A stretch of 64,000 bases of DNA from assembly GCA_001051155.2 (NCBI GenBank), contig JYIP02000003.1:3906001-3970000 (forward strand). Direction: 5' to 3'. The first letter of the stretch is position 1. Every line of letters starts with the position of its first letter. The translations under genes and the position numbers were made by a program. Under the pieces are notes generated by a model that was not told the DNA's origin, searched no databases, and saw only the letters and a list, made by a program, of their open reading frames with translations. The DNA comes from Chrysoporthe austroafricana. Lineage: Eukaryota > Ascomycota > Sordariomycetes > Diaporthales > Cryphonectriaceae. Positions 45,139 to 58,827 of the stretch are shown piece after piece.

Positions 45139-47050
45139 ATTTCTCTTTCCTCTTTTCATACTTCGCTATGAACGGTTGAAGAGCTGTCCAGTTGTGCTGA
45201 CTTAAGGTCTTTGGTTGCTGGCCCGGCAGGCTGGTCGACCTGATCCCACACTCTCTTTGGCCCTTCCTGGGGTCCACGCAGGCCACGAACGAGAATGGCA
45301 ACTCGGGGAAAGGGGATGCACATGGCAACAGTTGTACGATATGGATGACACATCAGGGGAGCTTCGCAAACAAGGGAATACCGTCGGACTGGATGAGATA
45401 CCACAGATGAAGGGGTTGACAGGTCAAAGGTTGCTCTTCTGTCGAAATGGATACCCAAATACCTTCTTTGATTCTTTTATCTTCGCTTTTGATTTCATCA
45501 TAATTTGGTGAGGAGCAGACGGGAGGACCAGGGCACCGAGCCGCTGGTCTGAGGATCGGACTCTCAAACTCTAGTGTTATGTGCTAATGAATATCACGGC
45601 ATTCGTTGACATGCGCCCGTGAAACTATGTTTCTTCGTCAGACTTAATACACAGTCCGATGCCCTCCAACAACTGGCATAAGTGTGCTTGTAGACTGGCG
45701 AGTATTCACCTAGGCTCCTAATTATTCTCTCTTCCCACCCTTTACTGCCACCCCCACCCTGAAAAATGCGAGGTGGTCACGCCCACATCGCGAAACCGCT
45801 CCTCACTCGGTACCTCGTCAAGACGCGCCGGGCATCATTGCAGCTCATCACCCAGAGGAGTTGTCACGGCAGGGTTGACAAGAGGACATATCCGGCCTCA
45901 CTCGGCCAGGAAATCATAAGCCCCACCCCTCACAAAAGAGTAATAGGAGAAAGAGTCGTAGTCTGATTGAGCCAGCGTTGGCGAATTATAACAGTACGAG
46001 GTATTGTCCAATCTATGTGGTCCATACTGGGCTAGCAATGCCTACAAAATTGCTGTCACATACACGCGCGGAGCCCGCGCAGCAACGCGGGCCGTATCCA
46101 TCAAGCTAGCACATGGACAACGGGTCGCCAGGCCTAGCTATAGCTAGAGCGTCATCTCATTTCATCCTCGCCGACCACCCATCTCGCCTGAGAATGGTGC
46201 CGGTTGCGTAGAGGTTCTGGATTGGTGCTGGTATTTCCTATCACCCCTTCCCGACCATTGTCGGCGACCATCATGCTCCTCCCGCGCAGCCCATCCCGCA
46301 AAGAAACAGGAAAACAAGGGGTATTTGAACGAGTCCACTCCGCGCTATACCGCTTCTCTACTACCATCCGCAGCAACACAATGAAAAGGGAAGATGTCCG
46401 GCGTGATGGCGCTATGGAAACAAGAAACACCGTTCTGTCCCTTTCACACCCTATTCTCAATGAGAAACCAGCCATGTCCCTTGTCTGAAGAGCACGCCGG
46501 CACTAAAAAACCAAACTCCCTCGTCTGTCTCCTGCCATGTATGATCCAGAGATCACTTCCTTTCAATCCATCCAAGAAAATTTCAAATCCGCCAGACAAT
46601 TCGAAAGCCAAAGAAGAGGGACGTCATGTGGTGAAGCCACTGTGGCTACGGTATCGATGGTGCGGTCTGGTTCGTAACGGGGCGTAACAACGTAATGATT
46701 AGGAATTAGTCAATTTGTTGCTCGAATCTGGGTCTGTGATGAGGTTCAGTGCTCCTGGGCCTCGTCCAGTGCGTCCTTCCGCAGCACAACCATGAACCAT
46801 GACAGAGTACAATCTGGCGGGGTAGGCGAGGTGGGAGCCAAAACTGTGCATCTGTATAGTTTGCACCCTTGGGGGCGGTGGCTGCGCGTTCGAGGAGATT
46901 GGTTATCGCAGTCTATGTGTCGGATCTTGCGTCTCGCTCAGAATCAGTGTGAACAGCAATGTACAGGGTATCACAGAAGGTGGAGCTGGTCCGACGATCT
47001 TTCAAGAAGCGTTCATGTGTAGGTTTCGCGAGTCCCAGGCTTGAGCCTGC
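45139..47050. other. intergenic between convergent genes
   Basis: About 1.9 kb holding the 3' ends of the SPFH gene and LTE1. Short ORFs only, none with a recognisable domain. Confidence 0.5.
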
Positions 47051-50000
47051 CTACTCCAAAGCCTGAGAGTGCCGTCGTATCTCTTCATCAGTCAAAGCGC
47101 TCATCCAGAGGCAGCGCTCGGTAATGCCCTCGATCGGTTGAAAGTTGTATAACGTGCTCGCCTCCAGCAGACGTAGCAGTGCTTTGACGATACCCGCCGC
47201 GATTCTGCAGCGCTCAAAGTTGACCAGTGGCGCAGTCGTTGGGCTACTGGCGATCTCAACGGGCCGTTGTGAGTTGAAGATGAGATCGTGGGTGTAGATG
47301 CCCACAAACGGTATGCATCCAATTTCAGCACTTGCGAGACTGCCGCCCTCCATCTCTGCACGGAGGGCATAGAAGTTGCGCGTAGGCGAGATCAGGGCCT
47401 CAAGCTCGTGCAGTGCTCGAGTATCGCGAGCCGGAATCAACTCCCATGTCTTCGCTAGGCGACTGACCTCGGTGCTCGTCAGCGCAATAGCGATCTGGCT
47501 CATGGTAGCAAAGTTGCGATAACGCCTGCAGTGTGCGGCAATGTGTATGTACTTGATGATGCAACGGGCTCGTTCCTCGATGTCCTGTGTCAGCACGATC
47601 TCGGAAATCGCCCACTTGACCACGATGTTGAAACGAGCAATGACCACCTCAACACCTCGGGCATCTGTGTCGCGCAAGAATTGCACCCACGAGCGCGCGT
47701 CATTGTTCTCGGCATTTTTCCATCGCATGTCAATCAGCTCCTTCCAGTCAATCTCGTTAAGGGCGTCTTTTTCTATGAGTGTGAATTGTTGTGCAAGGAC
47801 CTCTGAGTCAAAGGCCAAAATGAACGGAAGGTGTGCAGAGTATTTGCGCGTGATTTCATCGCGCTCATTAACGTTGGTTGCGTTTCGTAGCGCTTCATTA
47901 ACGCCAGTCGAGTTTGGAGATGTTGGCTTCGCATCTTGATGCGCAAAGGTAGGCGTGTACTCAGGTGTCGGAGGTAGTGGCTTGGTACCCCATATCTGTG
48001 CGCTATGAAGCTCCGGAATGGCCTCCACATGGTCCGCCATAGGGACATTTGGTGCCGTGGTGGGCGACAATTGCTCGTCATCCACTGATCGTGACGGGCT
48101 CTCAGACGTACGAATTTTGGTCAATGAAGCCCCAGGTCGAAGAGATGGGAATGCGATCATGTCCTCATCGTCTTCCAATGGCACTTCAGACATTTCGGAC
48201 GAAAGCTCATCATCGTCATCAGTATCGTTAATGTTCAGAAAGGATTGCTGAGACATTTGAGAGGCCCCCGTATCACTGCGCTGCCTCGTCGGCATAGTAT
48301 CTCCTGGCTTGATCTTCTCAATGCTCTCAGACCTTTTCACAATCTCGTAGGAGGCGCGATCTTCGCTAGGTCCTTCCTCATTAGCACTACTGGTGCCGTC
48401 CTCTGCCGGGTCCTCGAGAATGGACCGATTCGTCCACGCCGCTCTGCTCCGATGGCCATCATCTGTCAGCCCGCGTTGAAGCAGAGGAATGGATGCAAAG
48501 GAGGCATTGGAGCTCTCAGAGAGAATCGATACGACTTCCACGCGCGGCTCGCGGGTAGAATAGCCATTCTCAGCAGTAGGGCGACTCGAACGGGACGAGG
48601 GGAGGGGCGAGAAATCGTCATCAGAGGGAGAGAACGGAATCACGCCCTCATCGACAATATGCTCATTCCGATGCTTCTTCTTCTCAGCCTTCAGCTCCGT
48701 ATCGTCCGAGACCTGTGGCGATAGATCTTCTGCATTTGCCATCTCTTTCAGAGGAGAACTGGTTGGTTCCATGGACAGCTTGAATTGCTTCTTCTGATAC
48801 TTGCCCTCTAGCTTCAGCAGGGCTGATTCGACTCCGCCGTCGTCGTCATCATCGGGAATGTTTGCCAGCTTCTGCGCCTCGGCCTCGAACGAAGGCCTCA
48901 TGATAGGCTTTGAGGAGAACGTGCTTAGAAGCGAGGGTCTCCGTTTCGACTTGTCTGCCATCATACCGACAGAGAACGCCCGAGTCCGATCGCGGGAGTA
49001 ATCACTATTAACGATGTCCAATAGACCAGTAGACTCTCGACCCATATCTGGGCTCTGGATAAGTGAAGTCCCCAGGGAGGATGTGAAAGTGCCAGTAGTC
49101 AAAGATCCTAGGGATCGTGACCTGCGCAACTCAACATGCCCGAGGTCGACCACGTTATTGACTGCTCTAAGGTCTCCACCGGGTCGTCTCCTCAGAACTC
49201 TGAGTGGATGTGGCACTGGCACTTCAGAGGATTGCCTTGAACCTCTGTTAGAGTAGGACACAGCGTCAAAGCTGCGGATTGTCGACCGACGATCCACCCC
49301 GCTGTGGAATGAGGCGCGCCTTCGAGGACCCAGAGTGCCGTTCGAAAACAGTGACCGGCTGGACCGATGTCGTGAGAAGCGTGCGGCGCCGCTCAGCGGT
49401 GGACGAGACAAAGATTGTGAGTAATAATTCGAAGACCGCCGCCTAGGATACACGGAAGGTCTTTCATAATCCTCAACTCGGCGCGAATTTGAATCATCGT
49501 CAAGTGAGTCCAGATCCGGAATAAACGGTGGCAGATCATCGGCAGATCTGGCTGGTCGCAGCACGTGTTGTCCAAGCAAGTGCGAGGATCTTCTCGGCGT
49601 GTCTGTTGTCCTGCCCGGGGGGGTGTTCGGTGGCGTTGGATCAGCACCGGAGGGCATGAACGAGTCGGCGAAGGCTTCGACAGATGGGGTCAATACAGGA
49701 ATAGCACCGGTCATAGCAGGATGCCCATTAGAAGCCCGCGTGCCGTCGAATATGAGAATCGACTTGCTCCCGGCTGTTACTCCTCCTTCACTTGTGGGTC
49801 GCTTGTCTCCATCTTGATGGCAGATTTGCAGTAGACTGTCAATGTGTGCTGTGTCGTGTTCCACCTGTCCGACCGGGCTTCTGACTGTGGTAGGAGTCGA
49901 TGGGATAGAGCCGTGAAAACTGCGCGCTGCCGCTTCCGCCGCATCCTCACGAACAACTCTCTTAAAGTCTTCGACAATTTCAGCTCCCAGCAAATCGATT

Positions 50001-52685
50001 CGAACAGGCGGTCGAGAATTGTTTGCTCTTGGCCGAGACTGCGGCACTATCGCGGTCCCTGGCAATCTATTTGCTGTCACTCCTCGTGGTCCTATAGGTG
50101 TGATGTTGAAATTCCCCTGCGTTGGTGACATTTCTTGCCCTCTAGAGCTCAATGCACGACGAACACTGCCTATAAGGCGCCGCATGCCCTGACCTGACAT
50201 TGCAGAAGGCGGGCATTTGTCTTTGACAGCTTCGTGGGTCTCCAACCGAAGGAATGTCGTCTGTCTACTTGGTCCACCAACAGAGCTAGGCGTAAGGACC
50301 TCGACGAAAGCCTGACCAGGCGGCAGGACGTTCCCCCTCACCAAACTGCCTGCATAAGGCAGCGACAGGGTGGTCTCGGCATTTTTTTGGAGTAGCCTTT
50401 CCAAAGTCTGGTCGTGTTCTCTCAAGGAGTCCGAAGTGCTGTTGTTGCGCTTATGCGAATGCTGGGCGCGCACGCGCTTCCCTACCAGGGCTCGCGGGGT
50501 CGTGGCGACCGGTTCGGGGCTAATATAGAGAGAGCTGGGATCCACGGGATGTGCAGCAAGAGGGTTCTTTGACCGTGGGCCGGTGAATTTCAATGGAAAC
50601 GAACACGAAAACGCATCCACGCTCGACATGCTTGTGGGGGATAGTTGGACCTCTTGCTCGAGGATTTTATCGCCCATTTCGTTGCTGGGTGTCCGCGATC
50701 GAAATTCTCCACGTCCATAATCGCCCCCGCCAACTTCAGCGACCTCACGATAGAAACTGGTCTCCACGTCCGGCGGATTACTTGTCAATGGTGCGTAGAC
50801 CGTGTCCAACTGTGGGGGCCCGTCGAGCAGTTGCTTCCAGAAACCAGGATCAAGGCTGGGATTGCGGTGCCCTGGGATGCCGCCAGGAGTGATGGGAGTT
50901 TCCGGCGATAGATTTGCATCGAACTCTGACCCGTCCCAGAATTGCGCGCACACACGTCTCCAGCATTTCTTGAGTTCCGCCAGGATCTTGAGCTGTACCC
51001 GCCGCGCCTTGGCACAGTGGGCCATTTCTTCCGCCAGACTATTCATCAGAGTGCAGAAATTCGTGCGTAGGTCGTACTCGCAGACAAAGTCATCAACGAA
51101 GTAGTTGAGAATCCAGTGCCTCAGCGCAACAAAGGTTCTCACGCGAACCACCGTTCCGGTTTCGTCGTCTCTTGTCAGAGACCAGCGCATCCTTGCGAAC
51201 AGCATCTTGAGCAGATCGAGGGGCGCCAAGAAGGAGCGGAAAGTAAGGAAGAAGTCGGATAGAAGCTCATAGTCGAGAAAACTTGGCGAAGTAATCTCTG
51301 CTACAAGTCGGGATGGAGTAGCCGCGGTTACTGCACCAGTGGATGGAGAGTATCTGACAATGGCGCGGTCGTCACAGGCCGGTTTGAAGGTTAGAGCATC
51401 GAACATAGCAGGTTCAATCGTCTGGTGCGTAGACATGTACGTCGAGCGGAGCGCGTGTTCTGATGACAGACGAAAGGAGGGTATGAATGGGGACCTGAGG
51501 GAGCTTGATAGACGGGCCGAGGGGATCCTGACCGAGCCTGGTCCGAAACGCGGTGTGAGAGGCGAAGGATGACTAGAGCGAAATTCCTCCGTCGGCGCAT
51601 AACTAGAGCCTCGAATGAAAGGAGTGCCCCTCGTCGACCATCGCGGCGTGCCCAATTTCCACGAGGGTATAAGAATCTCGAGGAAGGGTGGATCTCGGGT
51701 ATCAATATCCTCGAGCGTTTTCGACCGGCCATCGTCTCCAGGCTTTGTAATGACGATCTTGAAACCACCAGCATCGGATTCTCGCGCAGCGCTGGGGTCA
51801 TGGATAGTCGAGTCAGACAAGGCCCGGCGGTGCCCTGATGTCTGCAAACGTCGGTCGTCAAGAAGGAGTGTCTGCAATGGTTGGTTTGTAGGTGTGGCGG
51901 GACCTTGGCTTAACGTCCACTGAGAATCGTGCGACTTGCTGGCACCGAGGAGGTCTGGTCGTCTGGCCTGCTCATTGTTCTTCGAGCCAAAACCCGCCGT
52001 CTGAGGCGGGGTCATCGGGAAAACGAAATTGGGTTGTTGATGCCTTTCATGAGCCGGGCGAACAGTGGGTCTGGTGATCGAAAATAGCAAATTAGCAGAC
52101 GACCTTGCCGTCGAACTCGGACCTCGCATAGAACGTATGCAATCCAGCCAGATCCTTCAGTCAGACCTACCTGAGATAAATGCGCCCATTGTTGCCGACA
52201 TTTGACACAGCGAAACGCCGGCCTTCTCGACCACCAGAGCCGCCGTCCGGCGTGATATCCCCTCTCTCGGCCTCTGAGTTGGTCCTCGACCGTATCAGTC
52301 CTGAGTTCTGTTCCTGATACCTTCGCTCAGCTACCGGCAGAAGTGGCCTCGGTCTCGTATTCGCCGAGTCGCGAGTGGCGACTGGCGATGTTTTCGTTGA
52401 GACCGGAGGTGGTGCGCTACGGTCAAGAGGTCTCCTCGCAGTAACAGGAGGACGTCTGGACTGGGTTGCAGCTCGTGGCGCTGCTCTCGCTGAGGCCGGC
52501 AACCTTGACACAGCTCCCTTATGAGATGACGGCTGCGGAACACGCCTCGCTGGCTGTCTAACATCCCCCTTCGTAGTGGTGCTCTTTGGTTCACTTTTAC
52601 TTGTCGAAGGCCTAACACGAGGGCCCTGGAGGGGAAGCAGAGGGGGCTCGACATCGGGTTCCATCTCTTCGCTCGTCATAGCCAT
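47051..52685 (-). CDS. LTE1: Lte1-type Ras guanine-nucleotide exchange factor
   Basis: Exons on the minus strand 52685..52171 and 52070..47051, joined as GRIYLR|PTVRPAHERHQQPN across a 100-bp intron (GTAGGT...ACCAG); 1,844 aa. After a basic, disordered N-terminus comes the RasGEF N-terminal (REM) module near residues 400-515: AATPSRLVAEITSPSFLDYE, LLSDFFLTFRSFLAPLDLL, ALRHWILNYFVDDF. A disordered middle of about 1,000 residues, rich in Ser, Arg and Asp, contains many Ser/Thr-Pro sites. The catalytic RasGEF domain fills the last 255 residues (SEVLAQQFTLIEKDALNEID, WKNAENNDARSWVQFLRDT, GCIPFVGIYTHDLIFNSQRP). In yeast Lte1 promotes mitotic exit and polarity control by acting on small GTPases. 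The length and the two separated GEF modules fit the filamentous-fungal form. Confidence 0.9.
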
Positions 52686-55600
52686 GAAGGGCAGACGAGA
52701 GTCTGCTGGTACTCACTGCAGCGTGGGTTAGTTCTAGACATTGAAGATCGGCAGTCCCCGAGTCGGTAGATTGGGCTGGTAGGAGAGTGATTGGGGTGGC
52801 GCATTGAGGCGCAAGGTGAAGAAGCGATAGGGGTCACGATTGCTGAGCACAGGGACAGGGCAGGGTACAAGGCAGGGCGCAGAGCAGAGCAGAGCAGAGC
52901 AGGATGGGGCAGGGCAGGACAGGACAGGGCAACATGAGGCTGGTTCCAGGAATTGTGCGTGTTATGCTGAAGTTTTTGCAGGAGAAGCCAAGCCGGGATG
53001 GGAGTCGAGAGATGCAAACGCAGAGTCAAGGCAGGGAGGGGTTTGCAAATTTGAGTGATGCCTGTCAGATGCTGACGGCCTGGCCATACTGACAGATCCT
53101 GGACTACAGGAGGGCCAGTAGGAAATGATTAGGCGAATGCTATGCAAGCGCATTGCAGTGAGCGCCGTGTGTAATCTGCCATGCGCGAGGCGGGAATGTA
53201 GGTGGAACTCTGTGTATGCGGGTGCTCCAAAACATGGGACGAGACGTCACTCTGGGGAGACAAGAGGACGTCCCAATGCTTAAGCGTGAACGGACCCGAC
53301 TCACAGAAACGGTCCTCGTGCACCACGCCATAACAACGAGACCAATGCACTGGAGCTCGAACTCTACAGGCTCCTCGGATCAGAGTGATGGCGACAAGGT
53401 TTGATCTGCAGCGACGAGCGTCGGCACACCCAGCTAGGGCCAATTGGTGGAGGGCGGATTGGACCAGCCAGTCAGTCTCGTCGGTCGGCTCTCCTCCCTT
53501 CAGTCCCCACGCGCTCTCCAAGGATCGCGCCCTCGGGCAGCCCGGGCCGGTAGTGATCAGATGGTCGAAGGTGACGGGTTTGGATGCTGCACCAGCACCA
53601 CGCGTGAGCTCGAGGGTTGGAGGCGGGCGGCGGTGGGCGAGAGGTTTGTACGGGAGGTTGATGTTTGGTAGGAACTGTGGGAGTTGTGGAACAGAGGGAG
53701 AGGAGCAACAAGTAGAGGCAATAGTACATAGTAGTAGGTAGCAGCAGCAAGGCAGAGACGGACCGGGGTGGGGGGAGAATGATGAGAGGGCTGGCCCAAG
53801 CTCGTTCTCGCCTGCACTTCAACTCACGTCCACGCGAGGTCAGGCCCCACTTGGGAGGACATCCACCCTGGTTTACGAAGTACCCCGTACCATGACCTTG
53901 TGCCGCGGGCGGGCCTGTCTCGCCGCCGGGTCGGACCTGGCGTCTTGGGCTTCGATCTTATTCAGGTATCGATACTATACTAAGTAAAAGTTTTTATCCA
54001 GGACCCCAGATGAGGCTCAACACAGCCTTACCTCTCTAATGGCTGTGCGGTGCGCTGATGTTTCTCGTACCTGATCTGTGGCTCCTTGCCAGAGCATCCT
54101 GTCTTCTCGGCTAGGTACCGATACCTGGGCTCTGGCGGGGACCAGGGCGCAACTTTAAGTACTTGACTAGGCGCCTCAGTACCACGGTACCGTCATGTCG
54201 GTACGTACCGGAGCGGCCCCTCTTACTATGTACCTTTCCTGAGTCCAATTCGCCTTGCTGATCTCACACCGTGAAGAACCGCATCGACGAAGGCCATGCC
54301 GTCCACAGGCTGGACAGTCTGGGGATGAGCTCTCTCAAGTGACCACCTCAAGAATCCCCTGGGTATCGCCAAATTGTGAGGCGGGCGATGGCGTGGTCCG
54401 GTTCGCGGTACCATGTCAACACTGCTAGATACGGAGAACATACCGCGCGCACGGTTGAAGCCAATCTAGCGTCCTGCGCGAAGGACGGACCCCACACTGA
54501 GAACAAGCGAGCAGGGGGCTGCCCACCATCCTGTTTTGGATGAGCCAACTGACCACGCATTGGCCTGGCCGGCTCCTCGCAATCGGCCGTGCATAACAGC
54601 TGCATGTGGTTCTGGTGATGTCGGTCCGTTTCATCACGACAACTGACGTCTTTTCTTCTCCTTTTTGGCTTCTCGAGGCCTCGGGGGGCCTCTGCGGATT
54701 GATGATTTCATCTGTTTCTAGTTATGATGTCAACATGGCATCCCCCACGTCGTCCAGCGTCCATATGTCAACCTCGTGCCTTGTGGCCACTGTGGTCTGT
54801 TTTCGTCCAATCTATGCTTGGTTCCAGTCAAAGCCATAGCCAAGCGGGTCTTGGCCCAAGCATAAAAGACAGGCCGCAAGGGTCTCCTCTTCTGACGGGA
54901 GCTGTCAGTGTCCGCAGTACGCGCACGTGAATCCGGGTCCCCGCCGAGCAGCTCTCGACCGTCTGAGCCTTGACCCTCATCTCGCCCGTGGTGAGGCGAA
55001 GGACCATACAGTACTAGAGTCGATATCATAGTATGCGTGTTATGAGGGTGGGGAAATCGGTTTCCCTTCCAATGCTATCCCAAACAGAACGAGCTGCGGG
55101 ACCGAGGCCTCTGTTCGAGAAATAAGCACCGCGGCCCAGGAATTAAGGAGGCACCAAACCCGCAGACGCACCAGGTTCGACAAGTCGCATCCGCTACTGC
55201 TGCACGGCCGCTTCCTGTGTGACACCTGCAGCCTCGACGACTGCTTCTCACCCAATGGTGGCCACCAATTCGGCAGGGTGTCAGCCTGCACGCTGCAGGC
55301 ATTCTGCACCTCATCATCAGTGCGTCGCTCATTCGGCAGATTCTGTGCTCGCCAGCGAGAGGGGGCCTGGGCCGTGCCTTGCGACGGCACGGATCCCGGT
55401 CCGGGCTGGACGACGCCACGATCTTCTTCAACAGACAACGATTACGGTGGTCGCCCGACTCGCCGAGCGAATGCTCACGACAGCGGCGCCTGTCCGACTG
55501 TCTAGACTTGTCCTCCAAGCGGGCCCCGCTAATCTCCCGAACCACACGTGGCATTCGGGGGATGAACGGAGGCCAGCCCAATCAAGAAAAGACTGGGGCA

Positions 55601-58600
55601 GATCATCATTGATAGTGTTCGCCGTAATTATATAGTACTTAGGCCGGAGAGAGGCTTCGGCCACAGCAAGGAGCTCATCTACCTCGAACTCTGGTAATGC
55701 CAATCTCGACAAGTGCTGTCCTCTGCTCTAGCTTACCGAGCAGAATCTCTTGCTCCGCAGAGCGTCTCCTCCTGATACTCTTCGGAGATGTCGTGCGGAG
55801 ATGTCGTGTGAACTGAACTCGTCGCGTTCGAGCTGGTACCCCTGGCAGAGCGCCCCAGGCGGTTCCTGCGAGCCTTTCGTCCTGTAGGAAGCCTTCACGG
55901 GCTGACCTCTGACTACGGAGGAACGTGGCGGCGCTGATCCTCCAGCCCTACGGAGCATGCTAAGGTATGATGCTTTAGAAGGAAGGATTCAGTGTTCGAG
56001 GACAGGCTCAGTCAAAGCGTGAGCAGATTGCCGAATCCTTGCAGGCTATCCAAACGATCACTATTGCCATCCAAAGCTCGTCGAGCCCCAGCACAGCTCT
56101 CTCCCCTTGGCCGCCAAGCATCACGCAACGCATCCACATAGACCATCAAGTGTCAGGACGGCAGTTAGATCCCATCGCACCCATCGTGCCCCACCCTCCA
56201 CGTTTTCCCGTGGGCCGCTCAGGTAATCAGGCACTCGGGCCCTGCGTCGCTTCGCACTCGACTAGCGTCAGGATCCTGGGCGGCTTGTGGGAAGTGGCTG
56301 TTTCAAACGCCTCACCACGCAGGGTCTTTAGGCGAACTGCGGTACCGTCGCAGGTCCAGCGGACCCGATTGCCTCGTATATACTAGCATCGTATGAATGG
56401 CCCATGCATGGCGCTGGACCTGCGTTTCTCGATCTCAAATCTCACCAGCCGGGTCCATGCAGCCCGCTCCAAGCTCGGATCCCTTTTCGAAAGCCGCCAC
56501 GCGAGACCACGCGAGACCTAAATATATAACAATAGGGAGTTCGTAGAGCAGAGATCGTGTCGAAACGTAAGGATCCGAGGGAGCTGTAGGCGACCATAGG
56601 GAGAGGGGATCGAAATGGCAGGTCTGGTTAAGGGAACGCCATCCGCGACCCTGATAGCGGCGGGATACCCATCGGTTAATCTCCTGGAACGGCAACCGAC
56701 AAGCGATGCCACCGGCCTTTCATCACGTCAGCGAGATTGCAGTGACCGGGGAGTGCGTCATACGAGATCTGGACTCGCCGTGCCCTTAATGGACCCAGGG
56801 CTCTGGGTCGCTCTAATCAACAAATGATTGAAGCGTCGTTTCGGCCCGCCCGAGCCAGAACTCCTATTTGTCCTGTAGGTGTTGTGTCTCAGCCCACGGC
56901 GATGGAGGCCATCCAGCGTTGGTGAAGCAGCCGTATGTATCCTGCTGCATAGAAGCCGCAACGGCTCTGCCCGAGACCAACCCACCACACTACTTGTCCC
57001 GACCCGGCTGGAGATCTTTACCTTTTTGAAAGCCGGGCGGCCGCCAGGAGCTGGCTGCTTGGACCTAGAAAACCCGGAGCCGCCTCCGCCAGGCAGGAGA
57101 TTCTCCCCTCCGCTAGCAACCTTCACGGTCCACCGATGTTGTTCCGTAGTCGTGACCGCGTACCGTTGTGCAGAGTCCAGTCGGAGCGACCGGCGTGCTT
57201 AGCACCCAGATCACTCCGCCTGTGATGCAATAAGGTAGGTGGCAGTGAGGTTCCAATGCCTGATCGAGAACTTTGGTATCGAGATCTATTACCCGCCGGC
57301 CGGATTGCCACGATCTGTCCGCGGCAGCCTCTAGTACTACCTACCATGATGATGTCCCACGCCGAATAACATACTAAGCTAGGCACGGAGCAGGTAGGTA
57401 CAGCATCTGAACACAGACTCATTCATGTACACCCTACGGTCATGACTTCATCCACATGTCGACAACGCGTCGCCCCCCCCCCTCCCCCACGGTTTGGAGA
57501 TGAGCCCAGGTCCACCAGAAGACTACCTTCCTCCACCAGCATTGAGCACAAATTATACCAAACCGGGCAGCACTTCTCTAGAGACCGGTGCCAGCGACGA
57601 TGCACACATGCGCGCATGCAAGTCATCAGATCAAGTGACTCCTAAGTGATTCTCGCCACACCTAGCATGCCAGGGCACCTGCCCCTCCGGGCAAGATATT
57701 CACCGACTTGGGTAATACCGGCTATCCGCCTGCATGGCAGATGGGCGGGCAGACATGTGATATACCATATCTGTGCATCTGCAGAGCGGCAATCAGCGCC
57801 TTTTTCAACACCCGCGATGCAGGTGTCACCACCAGGACGCAGAAACAGTCCATGCTCGCAGCTACCCATCGCCTGGTCTGCAGCGAGGGTTGCAGTGCAG
57901 CTACTACTTCGGATGAGGATTCTAGATTCGACATCTGATCTTCGGCCACGACGGCAGTCACGATTGAGGATGCCCGACGCCTCACCGCCGTGTCTCTTCG
58001 GGTGAAGACACGGGGCGGGGGCCATGGTTATCAAGGTGGGGATGTAATGAGGGCAACTACGTCGGCGCTTGCTCGGTCCGAGGTGCATATCGCATCGTCA
58101 ACGAGACTTTCCTTGGGCAGCATGGAGTGCTCTCATCTGTGCACATGAGCGGTGCCTCTGCGTCGTCAGACTCGCCTGGGAGGTGTGGGACTCTTCGTGT
58201 AGGAACAGAAGGTGAAGGCTCCATGTGACGATGGCATGCGAGAATCAAGCTGGGACGGGAAGCACATCACTTAGTGCACATATCGGGGGGGTTCCATTCA
58301 GAATCGGAGATCACAACAGAGTCAGATGACGCCAAACAGTATTTCCGGCGCGATCTCGAGCTGGAAACTTTGTCAAGCACTCCAGGAGCTCTCTCGGGGA
58401 GCCCGCTATCAGGACGCGAGGTTGCTGCCCGTAACATGTGATGCCTAACTTTCAAATATTGCTAGATTACCATCATATCTTCTCATAGTGGATCCTCAAG
58501 GAGATGCTGGCCAAGTTGCCACTTTGATCTGCCTTTAATGGAGCAATCATATCAAGTACCTAAATATGAAGCCCTCTTTGGTTTATAGATGCCCAACCCT

Positions 58601-58827
58601 ACGTCACACAAGCGATCACAGGCGCAGGTACCGCGCGAAGCCATCTCGAAATTTTCAGAGGTGAATCAATGCTTTTCTGTTCCTCTCAGCCGTGCTCCTA
58701 ACAACTAGGTAAGGTGTCTCCTTGGTGTGTCCCTCAAGACTAGCTCCCCAACGCTTCCCAAACCGCACAGGTGTAGTATGCACTCTTTGCCGTGCAGAGG
58801 GATAGATCAGCCCACGTGAGCAGGCAG
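52686..58827. other. 6.1-kb gene-poor region
   Basis: No supportable protein gene. It holds a CAGAG/CAGGG minisatellite near the LTE1 start, a 13-bp tandem duplication (CGGAGATGTCGTG, about 55784-55810) and a C10 run at 57473-57482. Several GGTACC/GTACCG-rich spots occur at 53940-54210. ORFs are all short with no domains. Confidence 0.5.
52850..52930. repeat. CAGAG/CAGGG-type minisatellite
   Basis: An 80-bp G-rich stretch made of variants of a 5-bp unit (AGAGC repeated about four times, then GGGCA and GGACA variants), about 170 bp upstream of the LTE1 start codon. Confidence 0.8.
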
